From Henckelia pumila (Eukaryota; Streptophyta; Magnoliopsida; Lamiales; Gesneriaceae), in contig NC_133123.1 of assembly GCF_033568475.1 (NCBI RefSeq), forward strand, positions 18,028,622 to 18,092,621: DNA of 64,000 nt, read 5' to 3'. Every line of letters begins with the position of its first letter. Position 1 is the stretch's first letter. Below, one piece after another: positions 37,382-49,113 of this stretch. Position numbers and translations under genes: made by a program. The notes below the pieces were generated by a model, which made no database searches, was not told where the DNA came from, and worked only from the letters and a program-made list of their open reading frames with translations.

Positions 37382-37685
37382 GGAAAAACTGCAAATTTGG
37401 TCATGTATGTTTGTCATTTTGCACTTTTGGTCCTCTATGTTTTCATATTTCAGTTTTAGTCATGCATGTTTTATTTTTTGGTAATTTCGATCCTTTTTAC
37501 TCGAAAATGCTTACGTGACACTGTACACGTCAGCATTGAATTGGTGTCACGTTAGCGCCACGTCGAAAAAAGGACTAAAATTGCCAAAAAAAAATAAAGA
37601 TAGCGGACTAAAACTGAAATCTGAAAATATAAAGGACTGAAATTGCAAATTGACAAATATATAAGACCAAAAAAATAATTTTTCC
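37382..37685. mobile_element. Mutator-type MITE, copy 2 (304 bp)
   Basis: Same family and orientation as 35307-35619 (GGAAAAACTGCAAATTTGG start, CTTACGTGACACTGTACACG core). The flanking 9-mers match at about six of nine positions, so the duplication is decayed. Confidence 0.78.
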
Positions 37686-38412
37686 TATTTATATAATATA
37701 ATATAGCGAATTCTAAGGGTCATTTACACCATACATAATCCAAAATGGATCATTTTACCTTACTTATACATACACTGTCTGTACGTAGAATGCATTCTAA
37801 TGATTAAAATTTATAAATATGTGTGGGGTACACTGAAAAAATAATAAACCCATATATATTGATAAATTTCCAACATTAGATGATCTTTGAGACACATTAC
37901 CCAAAAAAAGAAGAAGAAGAAAACAATGATTTCATTAATGGGCGAACAATAATACACACAAATGGCCAATAATTTCAGACATAGCTGGAAGAGAAATTAA
38001 TTAATTAATTGATTGATTATTGAAATAGTGAACAACATATATAATCTAAGTGATCATCATCATTTAAAAAAACTTATCATGTATTGAATGATTGATCCCT
38101 CGCCATATATAAATTCTTTAATCCACCGCATGCTTGCTTTGGGATTACATCTGTAATACTATATCTCTCTCTCTCTTTTATTTAAATCAATATAATTCAG
38201 ATACGTAAAAGAGAATCCCAACAGAAACCAAACCCACAAACCTAACTTTTCAAACCCACTCATCAACTTCCACGATCTATCTATCTCCATTATTGACAAA
38301 CAAATTCTACTGTTTCAACATCTATACATACATGTACGCACACTTGTTGTATATATATATTCAGAAGCCAAAAGATCAGATATACGTATATCGAATTATA
38401 TATTTCGTGAAA
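37686..38412. other. Upstream region of the small gene
   Basis: AT-rich, with a short CT microsatellite near 38166 and several AATTAATT runs. It must hold the promoter and 5' UTR of the gene starting at 38413; I cannot single out a TATA box. Confidence 0.45.
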
Positions 38413-39099
38413 ATGGTGGGAATGTTTTCAAGATTTTATGTTAGCAGAGGGCATCGTCGGACTCAGAGTGCTGTTGTGAGTAGCTAGCTAGCTGATTAGC
38501 TACACATCGGATAAGAAAATGAATCAAAATATTAATTTGATGAGTAATTTTATTTTATGTATATAAATGAATGATTATGCGTATGTATATGCAGGATGAA
38601 CGTGAAGTTTTGGCTCCAAGTTTAGAGGCTGCAACTATAGCCACGGCTGTGTCCATTGCCACGCACAGTATCGAAATCGCGTTCGAGTTCAAGCCGGTGC
38701 CGCACCTGATGGAGCCTCTCGATCTCGACAGACCCATCCCGTGTCCGTTGCCTGAACCATCCATGCTTAATGTAAATTTAATTTAATATCATTTAGAATA
38801 TTTTTATTTTTATTTTTGGGGTGAGAGTATTAATATAATACATGTATATATATAATAATATTTAAGTTGATGCATGGATGGATGGTAATTAGGATGGAAC
38901 TCATGGAAAAATATGGAAAGAGCAAGCAAGAAAGCCTGATCTTCGTCCCGTGGTTCATGTGGCGCACTCGTCGACCAAATCGGAGACACATACCCAAAAA
39001 CCTCTCCCCGTTTCCAGCAGAGCCATTGCGCCGTCGATTAGTGCCCCCGAAGGCAACATTCTTAAATTACTCGAAGAGTGTAATGCATCTGCTATGTAG
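38413..39099 (+). CDS. Small conserved plant protein of unknown function (3 exons, 148 aa)
   Basis: Exons 38413-38475, 38595-38771 and 38893-39099 have clean GT-AG borders, all phase 0. The protein starts MVGMFSRFYVSRGHRRTQSA, then has an acidic/alanine-rich part (DEREVLAP...ATAVSIATHSIEIAFEFKPV) and a proline-rich block (EPLDLDRPIPCPLPEPSMLN), followed by GKIWKEQ and a serine-rich tail ending LLEECNASAM. I recall a family of small plant proteins with the same N-terminal FSRF..GHRRTQSA and CPLPEPS(I/M)LN signatures but no assigned function. There is no signal peptide or membrane segment. The HRRTQSA stretch resembles a basophilic kinase / 14-3-3 type site, which is inference only. In-frame joins across all three exons argue for a real gene. 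Confidence 0.72.
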
Positions 39100-39579
39100 A
39101 TCATACAAACGTTGATTATATATATTTTATGGTTATAAATAATAAACAAATATCAGTTGGGAACATATATAGTGCTAATCAGACGTTGATTTAATTTGTA
39201 TCTAAAAAAGTTTTCAGCTAAATACTACATGATTCTGATTTTCTTTATTTTTCATAATTTATAAATTTAAGCAATTCTTTAAAAGCATAAGTTATTGCTT
39301 ATATACAGTCCATAAAAATATATATAGTACGTACTAGCTAGGTACATCTATGAAAATAAATAAAGATAGCATCGACAAATAGGGATTATTAAGGTAGTGT
39401 TTGCATATCTCTACAAATAATTTATTATGAATTTTTCTTTCATTGTTAAGAAAAAAAATTCATAATACTTATTTTTAGAGGTTGCAAAACCTATTTAAAT
39501 CTCGAAGCAACACATCAAAAGGAAACAAGTTATTCAAGCAATGAAATACATGCAATTTTAATCCTAAGACAAAAGTTAT
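39100..39579. other. Gene-free DNA after the small gene
   Basis: Probably starts with the 3' UTR of the small gene. Otherwise AT-rich, with nothing recognised. Confidence 0.45.
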
Positions 39580-39960
39580 TGTTGAAATATTGTCCTACAT
39601 CGATAGGATAGAGTTTCTGAGAGCCCTTAATTAATATATATACAAGGGCAACCCTCACCTCTTGAGCTAGCTTTTGAGGTAAGTTAGGTCCAAGTCAATT
39701 CTTAACATGGTATCAGAGCTCGGGTTCCACCGTTATGTGTTGGACGGCTCATAGTTGGCCTCACCCGTTCCATAGTTGGTCACCCGTTAATATCTTCATG
39801 CTCCAGTCGTTTCATTCCTGGGCATGAGAGGAGTGTGTTGATGTCTTAGTTTATGTGTCCCACATCGATTTGCTTTATAACCTGGGAGCTTTTTATATAG
39901 ACAAGAACAATCCTCACCTGTTGAAGTAATCTGGTGCCCCCTTGTTATAATCCAAGTGTT
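39580..39960 (+). mobile_element. TRIM (terminal-repeat retrotransposon in miniature), diverged
   Basis: The left LTR 39580-39707 starts TGTTGAAATATTGTCC(T)ACATCGAT and ends CTTAACA, followed at once by the primer-binding site TGGTATCAGAGCTC. A purine-rich tract GGGCATGAGAGGAGTG then precedes a second, strongly diverged LTR from 39836 (TGTTGATG...TCCCACATCGAT). The right end is uncertain. The internal part is about 130 bp and non-coding, as in TRIMs. Confidence 0.78.
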
Positions 39961-40719
39961 ATAGACTGTGCTAGGGTGAAATAATTATTTGTTGAATCTT
40001 GATAACATATTTTTATGGTAAATCTGGACAAATCATTAAAATTTTAATGAGATAATGCTGTTCAATAATTATATATTTAATTATGCAAACAATAATAAAA
40101 AAATATAGTATCTTAACATTTTGAAATGCATATATCTTTTGCCAAGTTCCTTGTCAAATCTAAATCCACGATAATTTTTCTTAGAGGCCAGAACAACAAA
40201 TACAAGACACGATTTTTTTATCAACTTACATATCTCATACAATAAAAACATGCAAGAGAACAATCACTCATCACACTACATTCCTTATGACGTAAGTGCA
40301 TTCTCAAAAAAAAAAAAAATTCTAGTAATAATGCTTATAGGTAAAATCTCACCAAACAATTCTATGCCAACACGGGACCGTTCAACAAAATTAATAGAAT
40401 CAAAATCAGGTTGACTTAAATTCCGAAACAATCACTCGATTTTGTAAATCAAAATCCTCCTATTAACCCAAATAGGAAAATACCACCAATATCAATCAAT
40501 ACTTTTGAATACGTAAATCATTCATTCACAAAGATACTCTTAAATAGATCGGATCCATCACAGTCACAAATCCAAAAATCCATTTAAACAACACAACACT
40601 TTCTCTTGTAAATCTGCATAGTCATAACTATAAGCAAAATAATAATTTTAACTTTAAAACATACACCTTACAATCATGGAGTCAGGAGCATTTGAGTCAT
40701 TGGCGAGATTGCATGCACG
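39961..40719. other. Gene-free DNA, right part probably gypsy leader
   Basis: AT-rich with no gene. The last roughly 100 bases continue the leader of the gypsy relic whose primer-binding site lies at 42233-42243; the solo LTR split them. Confidence 0.4.
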
Positions 40720-40724
40720 AACTG

Positions 40725-42215
40725 TGTAGTGACTCTGTATGGAATCACCTACTAACTGAAAACTAATTACATGCATTAAACTTAATACAACAAAATACTT
40801 AACAGAGTAAAACGTGCGGAAACATAATCCATAAATTACATATCAGCTTAGTAAAATATATACAGGCTTAATACTGTAATGATACAACCATATCGAAAAA
40901 CTTAAAAGTAAACATTATACAACTATATTGAATCCTGCTGTATAATTAACTCCTCAAGGCTCCTGCTCCCTTGTCCTGCCTTGAACTACCAGCTCCGTCC
41001 ATCATGCGACCTGCTCCGTGGAATAGGGTGTCCAAGATAACAACTAGGACGTGAGCGCTAACGCCTAGTATATAAACATGAGTAAACATATGTATATAAT
41101 GCATGCAACATGATGATTGATAAAGGGTCATCTGAAAGTCATGCTCAGTACCCGCGCCACATGAGTGCTGCCACTGCACGGATTAACCTCTGGGTGCAAC
41201 CACACTCGACTAGTACACCAGAGTAGTCAGACATACATGTCCCCGCCGTCGCGGTACTCTTAGTGACAGACTATCGAGTATAGAGATGAGCGGCTCTATA
41301 ATCAGGTATAACAAGATATAGGCTCAACGTGTATGTGCACATGATATATGAGTATAGAAAGCGGTAAAACATACATCATGCCACATAATAATGCCAAATA
41401 AATGCAACATATAAACATGTATACTCGCTGATAATCTCAGTCAATGTGTACATACCTCTAGGCTAGTTCAAGTAAAGTAGGATCCTAGGTTCCAAGCCTA
41501 TATTCAAAAGTTCACCGTATCACTACACAAGTTCTATAAGCCTTAACTAAGCTAATAAGTACTTCCAAAACTTAAATAGATTCCCAGACCATACCTTCGT
41601 CCGTAGTAAGCCCTTTGATGTCGCTGACTCTGGATGACTATAACAACTTCTTTGTTATTCCAGAATCTCACTATTACCGATAGAGCCCTTAAGTGTATAA
41701 CTCACACTATAAAACTGAAGAAGGAAACTCGGGAATTCGTATTAAAAAATGAACTCCAGAGGCCCCTATTTATAGGCCAAGACCGGCCTAGGTTCGGATA
41801 CTTCGAACTCGGGTTCGGAGCGTCCGTTCCAGCTCAATGCATGCATGCAAGCCACGTCGGGTTCGGAGCCTCCGAACTCAGGTTCGGACCATCCGAACTG
41901 CTCTACATCCGACACTTGTCAAAACTCAAGGCTTAGTCATCGTGCATTGCTGGCTGAAGGAGTTCGGACCGTCCGATCTAGGGTTCGGATCGTCCGAAGC
42001 TACCTTAACCCCAAAGTCAACATGACCACGATCGAAGCACCCGGGCTGCTGAGTTCGGACCGTCCGAAGTCCTCTTCGGGCCGTCCGAACTGGCTCAAAT
42101 ATTGAAAGCCCAATTCTTAATTGTGAAGTCCGATTAAGCCCTGGAATTGGTTAATTACTAACCCTTAATCATGTTTAACATATTATTATCTTAAAATGGG
42201 TTCTGGGTTACTACA
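40725..42215 (-). mobile_element. Gypsy-type solo LTR (1491 bp)
   Basis: On the minus strand it runs TGTAGTAACCCAG...GAGTCACTACA, with exact 5-bp duplications AACTG (40720-40724, 42216-42220). A TATA box in GGCCTATAAATAGGGGCC reads on the minus strand near 41770, fixing orientation. About seven GTTCGGA..TCCGAAC half- or full palindromes lie upstream of it (41790-42090). No internal sequence follows, so it is a solo LTR. Confidence 0.9.
41790..42090. repeat. Cluster of short GTTCGGAC/GTCCGAAC palindromes in the LTR
   Basis: Recurrent units such as GTTCGGACCGTCCGA, GTTCGGATCGTCCGA, GTTCGGAGCCTCCGAAC and GTTCGGACCATCCGAAC have constant arms and a variable centre. They sit about 30-300 bp upstream of the LTR TATA box in the minus orientation. 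Confidence 0.85.
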
Positions 42216-42220
42216 AACTG

Positions 42221-42760
42221 ACTCACAAACATCTCTGATACCAACTGTAACATCCCGTTTTTTTTAGAAATTTTCAAGAATTTAGATGCGGAAAAGTATG
42301 GGAAAATTTTTCAAAACAGCAGTGCAGGGCATGCATCATGTTTGCAAGTTCAATAAATCGTGATTGAAATTAAAATCTATGTAAATAACACTAAAAGTCT
42401 AATAACTCTAACATTCATAAAATATTTGAAACAAAAGATGCAACCCTACAACCAACGACCGGTTCTTATAAGGGCATGCCAAAACTACTACTTACATAGT
42501 AAACCTGAACTGACAATTAAAATCTTAGGAGAACAGACGAAACATGCATGAACTTAGTGTGAAAAATAATTTTTAAAACATTCGTGAAACCAAACATAAA
42601 ACTATAATAATGAAATGAACAACATAAAAGGTTAAAAAACTTAAAATCATTATAACTCATCGTCACGAAACCGTCATCGAATGAGACTAAAACAAGTATT
42701 TCCCTCCAAAAGCACTGCTGTCGACGTCTTTTCTTGATAAGAAGTACACTTCAATTAATA
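42221..42760 (-). mobile_element. Ty3/gypsy relic: LTR end with primer-binding site, broken
   Basis: On the minus strand an LTR ends GGGATGTTACA at 42246, followed two bases later by TGGTATCAGAG (42233-42243), the tRNA-Met primer site, and a short leader. The far end of the LTR is not clear (about 42.7 kb is a guess). Only this scrap of the element remains, and it received the 40725-42215 solo LTR. Confidence 0.6.
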
Positions 42761-43777
42761 GGTAGTTTGGCATTATCCAAATGCGGAAAGCAACGGTCAC
42801 AGACATCAACTGCAAACAAACTCTGAAAAATATCTTTTTGAAAAAACATCATGATCCTTCTAATCTCTTGTTAGTTGTGCATGATTTGTCAACCAACTTT
42901 TCCGATAAAGTATGCGATATCCTTGTGATACGTATAGCTTGAATCAGAAGATATCTTTACTCAGCTGTGAAACAAATTCAATTGAATTGCTTTTGTGTTG
43001 TCTGCTTAGGGACGGTCGAGCAGATCTTGACTTTTGGTCTTGAGTTGTTGAGCTGCATATTTCTCTAAGACCGGTTGAAGGACTTGTGCTTGATTCTTCA
43101 AACGAAGGTCGAGTAACTGAAATACATGTAAAGAGATATAAACAACGAAATAACGCGATTTAGAATCTCGCTTAATTATCTAACCTTTCATTTTACTATC
43201 ATTTCAACATTTTATTTGGACAAAAACTCTCGTGAAACCGTGTCACGAATTAATTTCATGAGATCTGATCTCCTACTCGATTTAACCTCAAAAAAATATT
43301 ATTTTTCACATAAAATCCGATGAGATGACCTCACTAATCAACTTTGTCCATATTAACATTTTTTAAAAAATAATTCATTTGACATAAAAGATAATTATTT
43401 TTTATAGTTGACCTAAATAAAAAAATTTGTTTTATAAAATTGATTATTCATACTGTTTCACGAGTTTTTTTTTTTAAAAATAAAAATAAAAATTAGGATT
43501 TTTTTTTTAAGATAAAAATTAGGATTTGATTAAAAAAAAAAGGGAAGGGGGAAAAAAGGAAAAGGAAAAAAGGAAATTCCTTTCGTAGGCAAAAAGAAAA
43601 GATTGCAAATACACAACAAACAAGGGGAGGTGGGGTTTTACAAAACCAAGATTCAAGTATAATTTTAATTTACAACAAAAGAACTCCCATTGAAATCTCC
43701 ATTTCCAGAATCTCTCTTCTCCTCTCTATAATTCCACACATTTCGGTGCCGAACCAGTACAGGGGAGCAGAAATTTG
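42761..43777. other. RPN9 promoter side
   Basis: AT-rich, with a purine-rich A/G tract near 43520-43600. A TC-rich stretch TCTCTCTTCTCCTCTCTATAATTCC just upstream of the ATG (about 43710-43735) looks like a plant pyrimidine-rich core promoter or leader. Confidence 0.45.
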
Positions 43778-46700
43778 ATGGCGGCTTCGCAGTATTTGGA
43801 TGCGCAGCGCACAGCGCACCCTGAGCTATCGGAATGGTACACCACGCTTTCAGATCTGTACCAGCGGAAGCTCTGGCACCAGCTCACCCTCAAGCTCGAA
43901 CAGTTCGTCGCCCTTGCTGTATTTCAGGTGATGTAATTTAAATTCTTCTTAATGTTTGTATTAGCCTTTGTCACCGATTGGTTCATCGTGGAATATTTAG
44001 GATTTATTAGGGTTCCGTTTGTGTGATTTTCAGCAAGTCTTGATCGTGGGTTTGGGTCAACTTTTTATGGTTTAGGGCATTTGTGTTGTGTGGGTTCTGT
44101 CTTCAATAGAATCGCATGGTCTGGATATTTATTTTTGAGCTTGGATAGTATCGCCTTAATGTGAGGTACCTTTCCTGACTGGCAATAGTGTTTGAATTTT
44201 AGACATTTATACTGGTAAATGCATTCAATTGCGTTGTATATATAGAAGAGAATACATGACCACCAAAACAGTTTCACTGCGGATTTTCCTGCATATTCCA
44301 TGCATCTCAATTAGCCGGACTGTTAATTGGTGTCATTTAGAGATAGAATCTGCTGTTAGACAAGTATTAATGCGACCAAGAAATGACACTTCTTCAAATG
44401 TAATACTAACCATTTTATCTAGATATTACATTTTACTTGGCATCTGATGATGGAAGATCCTGAAATTTTTTTATGGAGAGGTGTGACAGTCAGATTTGGC
44501 TTGCAGAGTGAAGTTGGAAGAACCTACAATTCAATTTTTTTTTTACTGAAACTATTTCTGCTAGAGTTATTACTCGTCTATGTCGACCCTGTGAGGAAGA
44601 TAAGCTAACTATCCCTTATATTCGGACGAATTAAACAATCCGTGTCAAAGCTCTTTTGCCTGTTTAGTTCCTTTATCTGTTTTATTTAATCTTGCCTAAT
44701 TTGCTTATTATCACTTTCTTGATTCACTCAGGCTGGGGATGCTCTAATACAGCTTTACCACAATTTCATAGCCGATTTCGAGACAAAGATTAATCTCCTC
44801 AAGCTTGCCCATTTTGCCGTGATAGTTTCTCGACAGTATCCACAGAAAATGGCAGCAATTAATTATCTAGAAGGGGTGATTGAGAAGCTTCGCGCCACCA
44901 AAGAAACGCGCATAGATGAGCCAATACTTTATATCAAGATGCAGATTGCTACACTTCAGCTTGAGAGTGGTGATCAAAAAGAGTGTAAGAGGCTTTTGGA
45001 GGAAGGAAAGAGTACACTTGATGGCATGACCGACATTGATCCATCCGTGTATGCAAGCTACTATTGGATTTCATCACAATTCCACAAGTTTCGTCAAGAA
45101 TTTGCAGAGTTCTACAAAAGTGCGCTCCTTTATCTGGCTTACACGTCAGTAGAGTCTTTATCTGATTCATTTAAGCTGGTAGGTTTTCTTGAAAATATTG
45201 TACTTACTATAATATTGTGTTTTAATAAGGTGGTTACAGTATTCATTTTTCATGTAGACCTGAAACATGTAGTTAACTGATGAAAAAAGTATTATCGTAA
45301 AAAATCCAATTTTTACCGATAGCATTCTTCTGCTTCTTCAAAGTTTTCGCACGAGTAGGAAGCATAGATTAAACAAAATATTATAAACCATGACTCAAAC
45401 ATTTTTCTTGTAGCGTACAAAGTCTTATTTTACCCACATGACATTCTTCAGCGTCTTCAAAGTTTTGGCTCGAATGGGAAGCATAGATTCAAATTGATAT
45501 TGAATGAAGCTTATATAGTGGGTTTTTGAAATTATGAACGTGGAAGTAATTGTAATTCATGTTGGACAATCAGGACAATGCTATTATTTATGATTTAAGT
45601 ATTTATGCTTTATTCGTGGATACTATGCCCTCAAGTTTTCAGTTAAGCTTAATTTTAATGATCTCTTTTATTGTTCTGTAGGATTTGGCCTTTGACTTAT
45701 CCTTATCAGCATTATTGGGGGAAAACATTTACAACTTTGGGGAACTTCTTGCACACCCAATTGTAAGTTATTTGTCTGAAACTCATCATACTTATTTTAA
45801 ATTTCAAAATATATGTTTTGCTCTTTGTACCACGCACATGTCTGAAAATATGGTCTATTTAGATTTAGGATGTCTGTGCCTTTGTAGAAAAAGTAAAAGG
45901 TATGAAAAATATGCTGGTGGTTTGAAGCACAAAATATTACTTGGAGATCTTCCTTTTATTTTCTGTTCTTAGAAAAAGTAAAAGTTGATTATGCTTTTAC
46001 ATTTGTCATGCGCGTGCTGTTGTTTATGGTAACGATTATGAGGATATATCTCAAAGATACATTGGCACCATTTTGTTTGCTTGAAAGTGTGTTAAGCCAG
46101 TCTCGTAATGAAATTTATATTTGTATAAGATAATGGAACTTTCTCAGATAAAAGTTTGAGTTGCCATGGGTAGTCTTAAAAAATAGTTGATACTTTCAAG
46201 TTTCAATTGACAGTTTTCTGATGATTGAAAATACGCAGAACGGAGCGAAGGGGAGGCGAGCTGGTGGGGGGTCCAGATTTGATACACACACACACACGAC
46301 ACACCCGCTCTTTATATATATTCTTTCTTTTTCTGTTTTTACTTGTTTCTTTTCCCTTTAGATAATTTTTTTTAAAAAAATTAAGAATAATAGAATAGAA
46401 AGTAAGAGAAGATAAATATGGAGAAGCCTAAAATCAAGATACGCAATTAAATTCCTAAATAGGAACATAACGAAATTCCTAAACTAATTCTCATAATTCT
46501 CCTACCATCTCTATTTATTTTTCATATTTTCAAAATTTCTATTTCCAATATTTTCTCCTCTAAATTCTACTCTTCCAACTTTGGATCTTCCATGTTCTTT
46601 TTTCTAACACAATATAGTTGGTTCATTATAAGCACAATATTTTTTAAAACAATATTGATACTCACATAATTTTTTTTCCGATTATTTAATATAATTTAGT

Positions 46701-47990
46701 TTTTGCAATTATTATTAGACTAAAAAAATGAACTTGTAAAGTATTTTATGTATTTCATATTTTTTTGAATTAATGTTTTGTTATTAATAGTAGTTTTTTG
46801 TTAATGTTGTGTTAGTTGTAATCTAATTATTGTAATCGATGAAAGAATTATTTTCATATTTGATTTGAACAAATGTGAATTTTATTCGTTTATCTGCTGT
46901 GTCGGATGTTTAGATTCATACTTGATGTTTTCTTTATTGATAGTCACTTACAAATATTTTTCATATAGGTTTTAGTTTATAAATATCTTTTTGTAATAAT
47001 TTTAACCATGCCTTTTTATAGTTAATAAATATAAATATTTTCACACCAACCCCTCACTAATTTTTCTGGCTCCGTGCCTCTGTCCCTGAAAATACACAGT
47101 ATGTTGTTTCATTCGGGTGTTTGTTTGATATTCATACATTTTCATTGGATCTGATATTTTATATTCTTGAAATTTCTTCAGATAAAAAGTCTTCTAGGAA
47201 CTAAAGTTGAGTGGTTATACTATATCATTGAATCCTTCAACTGTGGTGATTTAGTTCGTTATCAAGAACTATGTCATGTCCACAGAGCTGCTCTGAGTAG
47301 CCAAACAGCGCTGGTTCAGAATGAGAAAATGCTTCTGGAGAAGATCAACATTCTCTGCTTGATGGAGATTATCTTCAGGTGAAACTGCAAAAACTATTGA
47401 AGTTGACAGTTTTAATTAGTTCATTTTGTTATACTGTGTAATATCCGTTGAACTCACAAAAAATGTTTTTAACTGCAGTCGTCCTTCCGAAGATAGAACC
47501 ATTCCATTAAGCATCATTGCAGATCGAACAAAACTTACCGTGGAAGATGTCGAGTATCTTCTTATGAAGAGCCTTTCCGTAAGTTTCACATGCATGAAAT
47601 ACTAGTTTCCTGGAGATGTTCCTTGACACGTGCATTGATTGGATCACACATTTGTTTTTGGCATTTTTTGGCCAAGCAGCATATAGTTCAATTTTCATGT
47701 TGTGCATCCAGCGTTGCTCGAATATGTAGGACCATACTTTTGAGTTGTGGTATATCTTGGATCTTGTAGAGGTTGGTTGATTGGCTTGTTGAAACACGTT
47801 GCAGGTGCATCTCATTGAGGGAATCATTGACCAGGTTGAGGGAACCGTATATGTTTCCTGGGTACAACCTAGAGTTTTAGGGATTCCTCAGATCAAATCC
47901 TTACGTGAGCGGCTGGACAATTGGGTGGATAAAGTACACACAACTTTGGTATCTGTGGAGGCTGAAACACCTGATCTCGTCGCTGCATGA
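43778..47990 (+). CDS. RPN9: 26S proteasome regulatory subunit RPN9 (PSMD13), 6 exons
   Basis: A non-ATPase lid subunit of the 26S proteasome, acting in nucleus and cytosol. Exons 43778-43927, 44732-45178, 45682-45762, 47182-47378, 47479-47578 and 47805-47990 give 386 residues, which is the length I recall for Arabidopsis RPN9. All introns are GT-AG and phases agree. The N-terminus MAASQYLDAQRTAHPELSEWY is followed by helical repeats (LYHNFIADFETKINLLKLAHFAVIVS; LLEEGKSTLDGM). The PCI domain covers about the last 170 residues (DLVRYQELC, KINILCLMEIIFSRPSEDR, LSIIADRTKLTVEDVEYLLMK, VHLIEGIIDQVEGTVYVSWVQPRVL). The large third intron holds a repeat insertion (46235-47086) that leaves the splice sites untouched. 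No defects are seen. Confidence 0.96.
46235..47086. mobile_element. Transposon-like insertion in RPN9 intron 3 (~850 bp)
   Basis: The flanks share TGAAAATAC(G/A)CAG (46226-46238, 47087-47099, 12 of 13), so a duplication of 9 to 13 bp is likely. The ends share ACGGAGC in inverted orientation (AGAACGGAGCGAAGG on the left; GGCACGGAGCCAG reverse-complemented on the right). Non-coding. The superfamily is uncertain; Mutator-like is possible. Confidence 0.6.
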
Positions 47991-49113
47991 TGTTGGCTCT
48001 TGGCCTTGTTATTTTCTTCGATCTTGTATCAGCAAGAAAGCGAAGATTCTGTGCCAGCCTTGTATCGTTTTCTTGAATATACTTGCACGGCGTTGAGCTT
48101 TTCAATGCATACATGGCCTTGATTTTGAATTATTATTGGATTCGAGATCGATTATATGCATCTCTCCATTTTGCACTGTGTAAAAGTGAAAATCCAATCG
48201 ATTCAATCATTTTACTGATTCACAGACTAACTTTAACATTCGTATCATTTTATTTTGTATCCTGCTCTTATCTTTTAATCCCGCCACTTTTTCTTGATGT
48301 TGCTACCCGCCTGATTGTTTCTATTGAAGTCACCATATACATTACTGCAATGTATTTTTTAAATCATTTCATTCGATGCGATTTTGCTGTTGATTTTCAA
48401 GTTAAATGCGACGCCCTTTTTCTCCATGTATTTTATGCCGTATTGGTAAGGTTATCCCATGAGTAGTGTGGCAGATTGTGATTGATGACAGATTGTGATT
48501 GATTCAAATCAGTGGGCCTGATTTTGATCAATCATGTGGGAACACGTTAGGCAGCATGAACAAAACCGTATTGTATCGATAATAATGCGCAAAAATCAAA
48601 TGTTCAAGTACAGATTTAAATATACAATTTTTTTTAATATATAATATACTCCAAAATTTCAAGATTTGTATGCTTGTATTAGTATATATAAATAATATAT
48701 TGCAACCTTTAGATTGGAGCCCACAACCTTGTGCTACAAACTACACACTATCCTATCCGTTAATATCTGCGTCCGTGACGTGGACCAATTCTGGCTGAAA
48801 TTCTTTACTCGGAAATCTCTGAACCAATAAGGCCTTCCATATTAGTCTAAAAATCCTTGAAAACAATTTTTGAAAAATCTTAGAAAATACAAACAACCAA
48901 ATATAACCCCAAGAAAATTATATTCATTTTCAAGATAATTCTGACCTCAAAATTCCTTTTCTTCCACACACAAACTAGAAATTCATACGACAATTCAGTT
49001 TCCCAGAACTTTCCCCCCCCTAATTTCTTCAAGATTTCCCGTCAACCTTCATTCTTGTAGATTCCGTTGAATCTCGAATCGCACAATCTTTTGATGGTGT
49101 AATTGTTAACATT
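47991..49113. other. Spacer between RPN9 and the PPR gene
   Basis: Starts with the RPN9 3' UTR and ends with the PPR 5' UTR. A tandem GCAGATTGTGATTGAT(G/T) pair lies near 48470-48505. No gene is seen. Confidence 0.5.
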
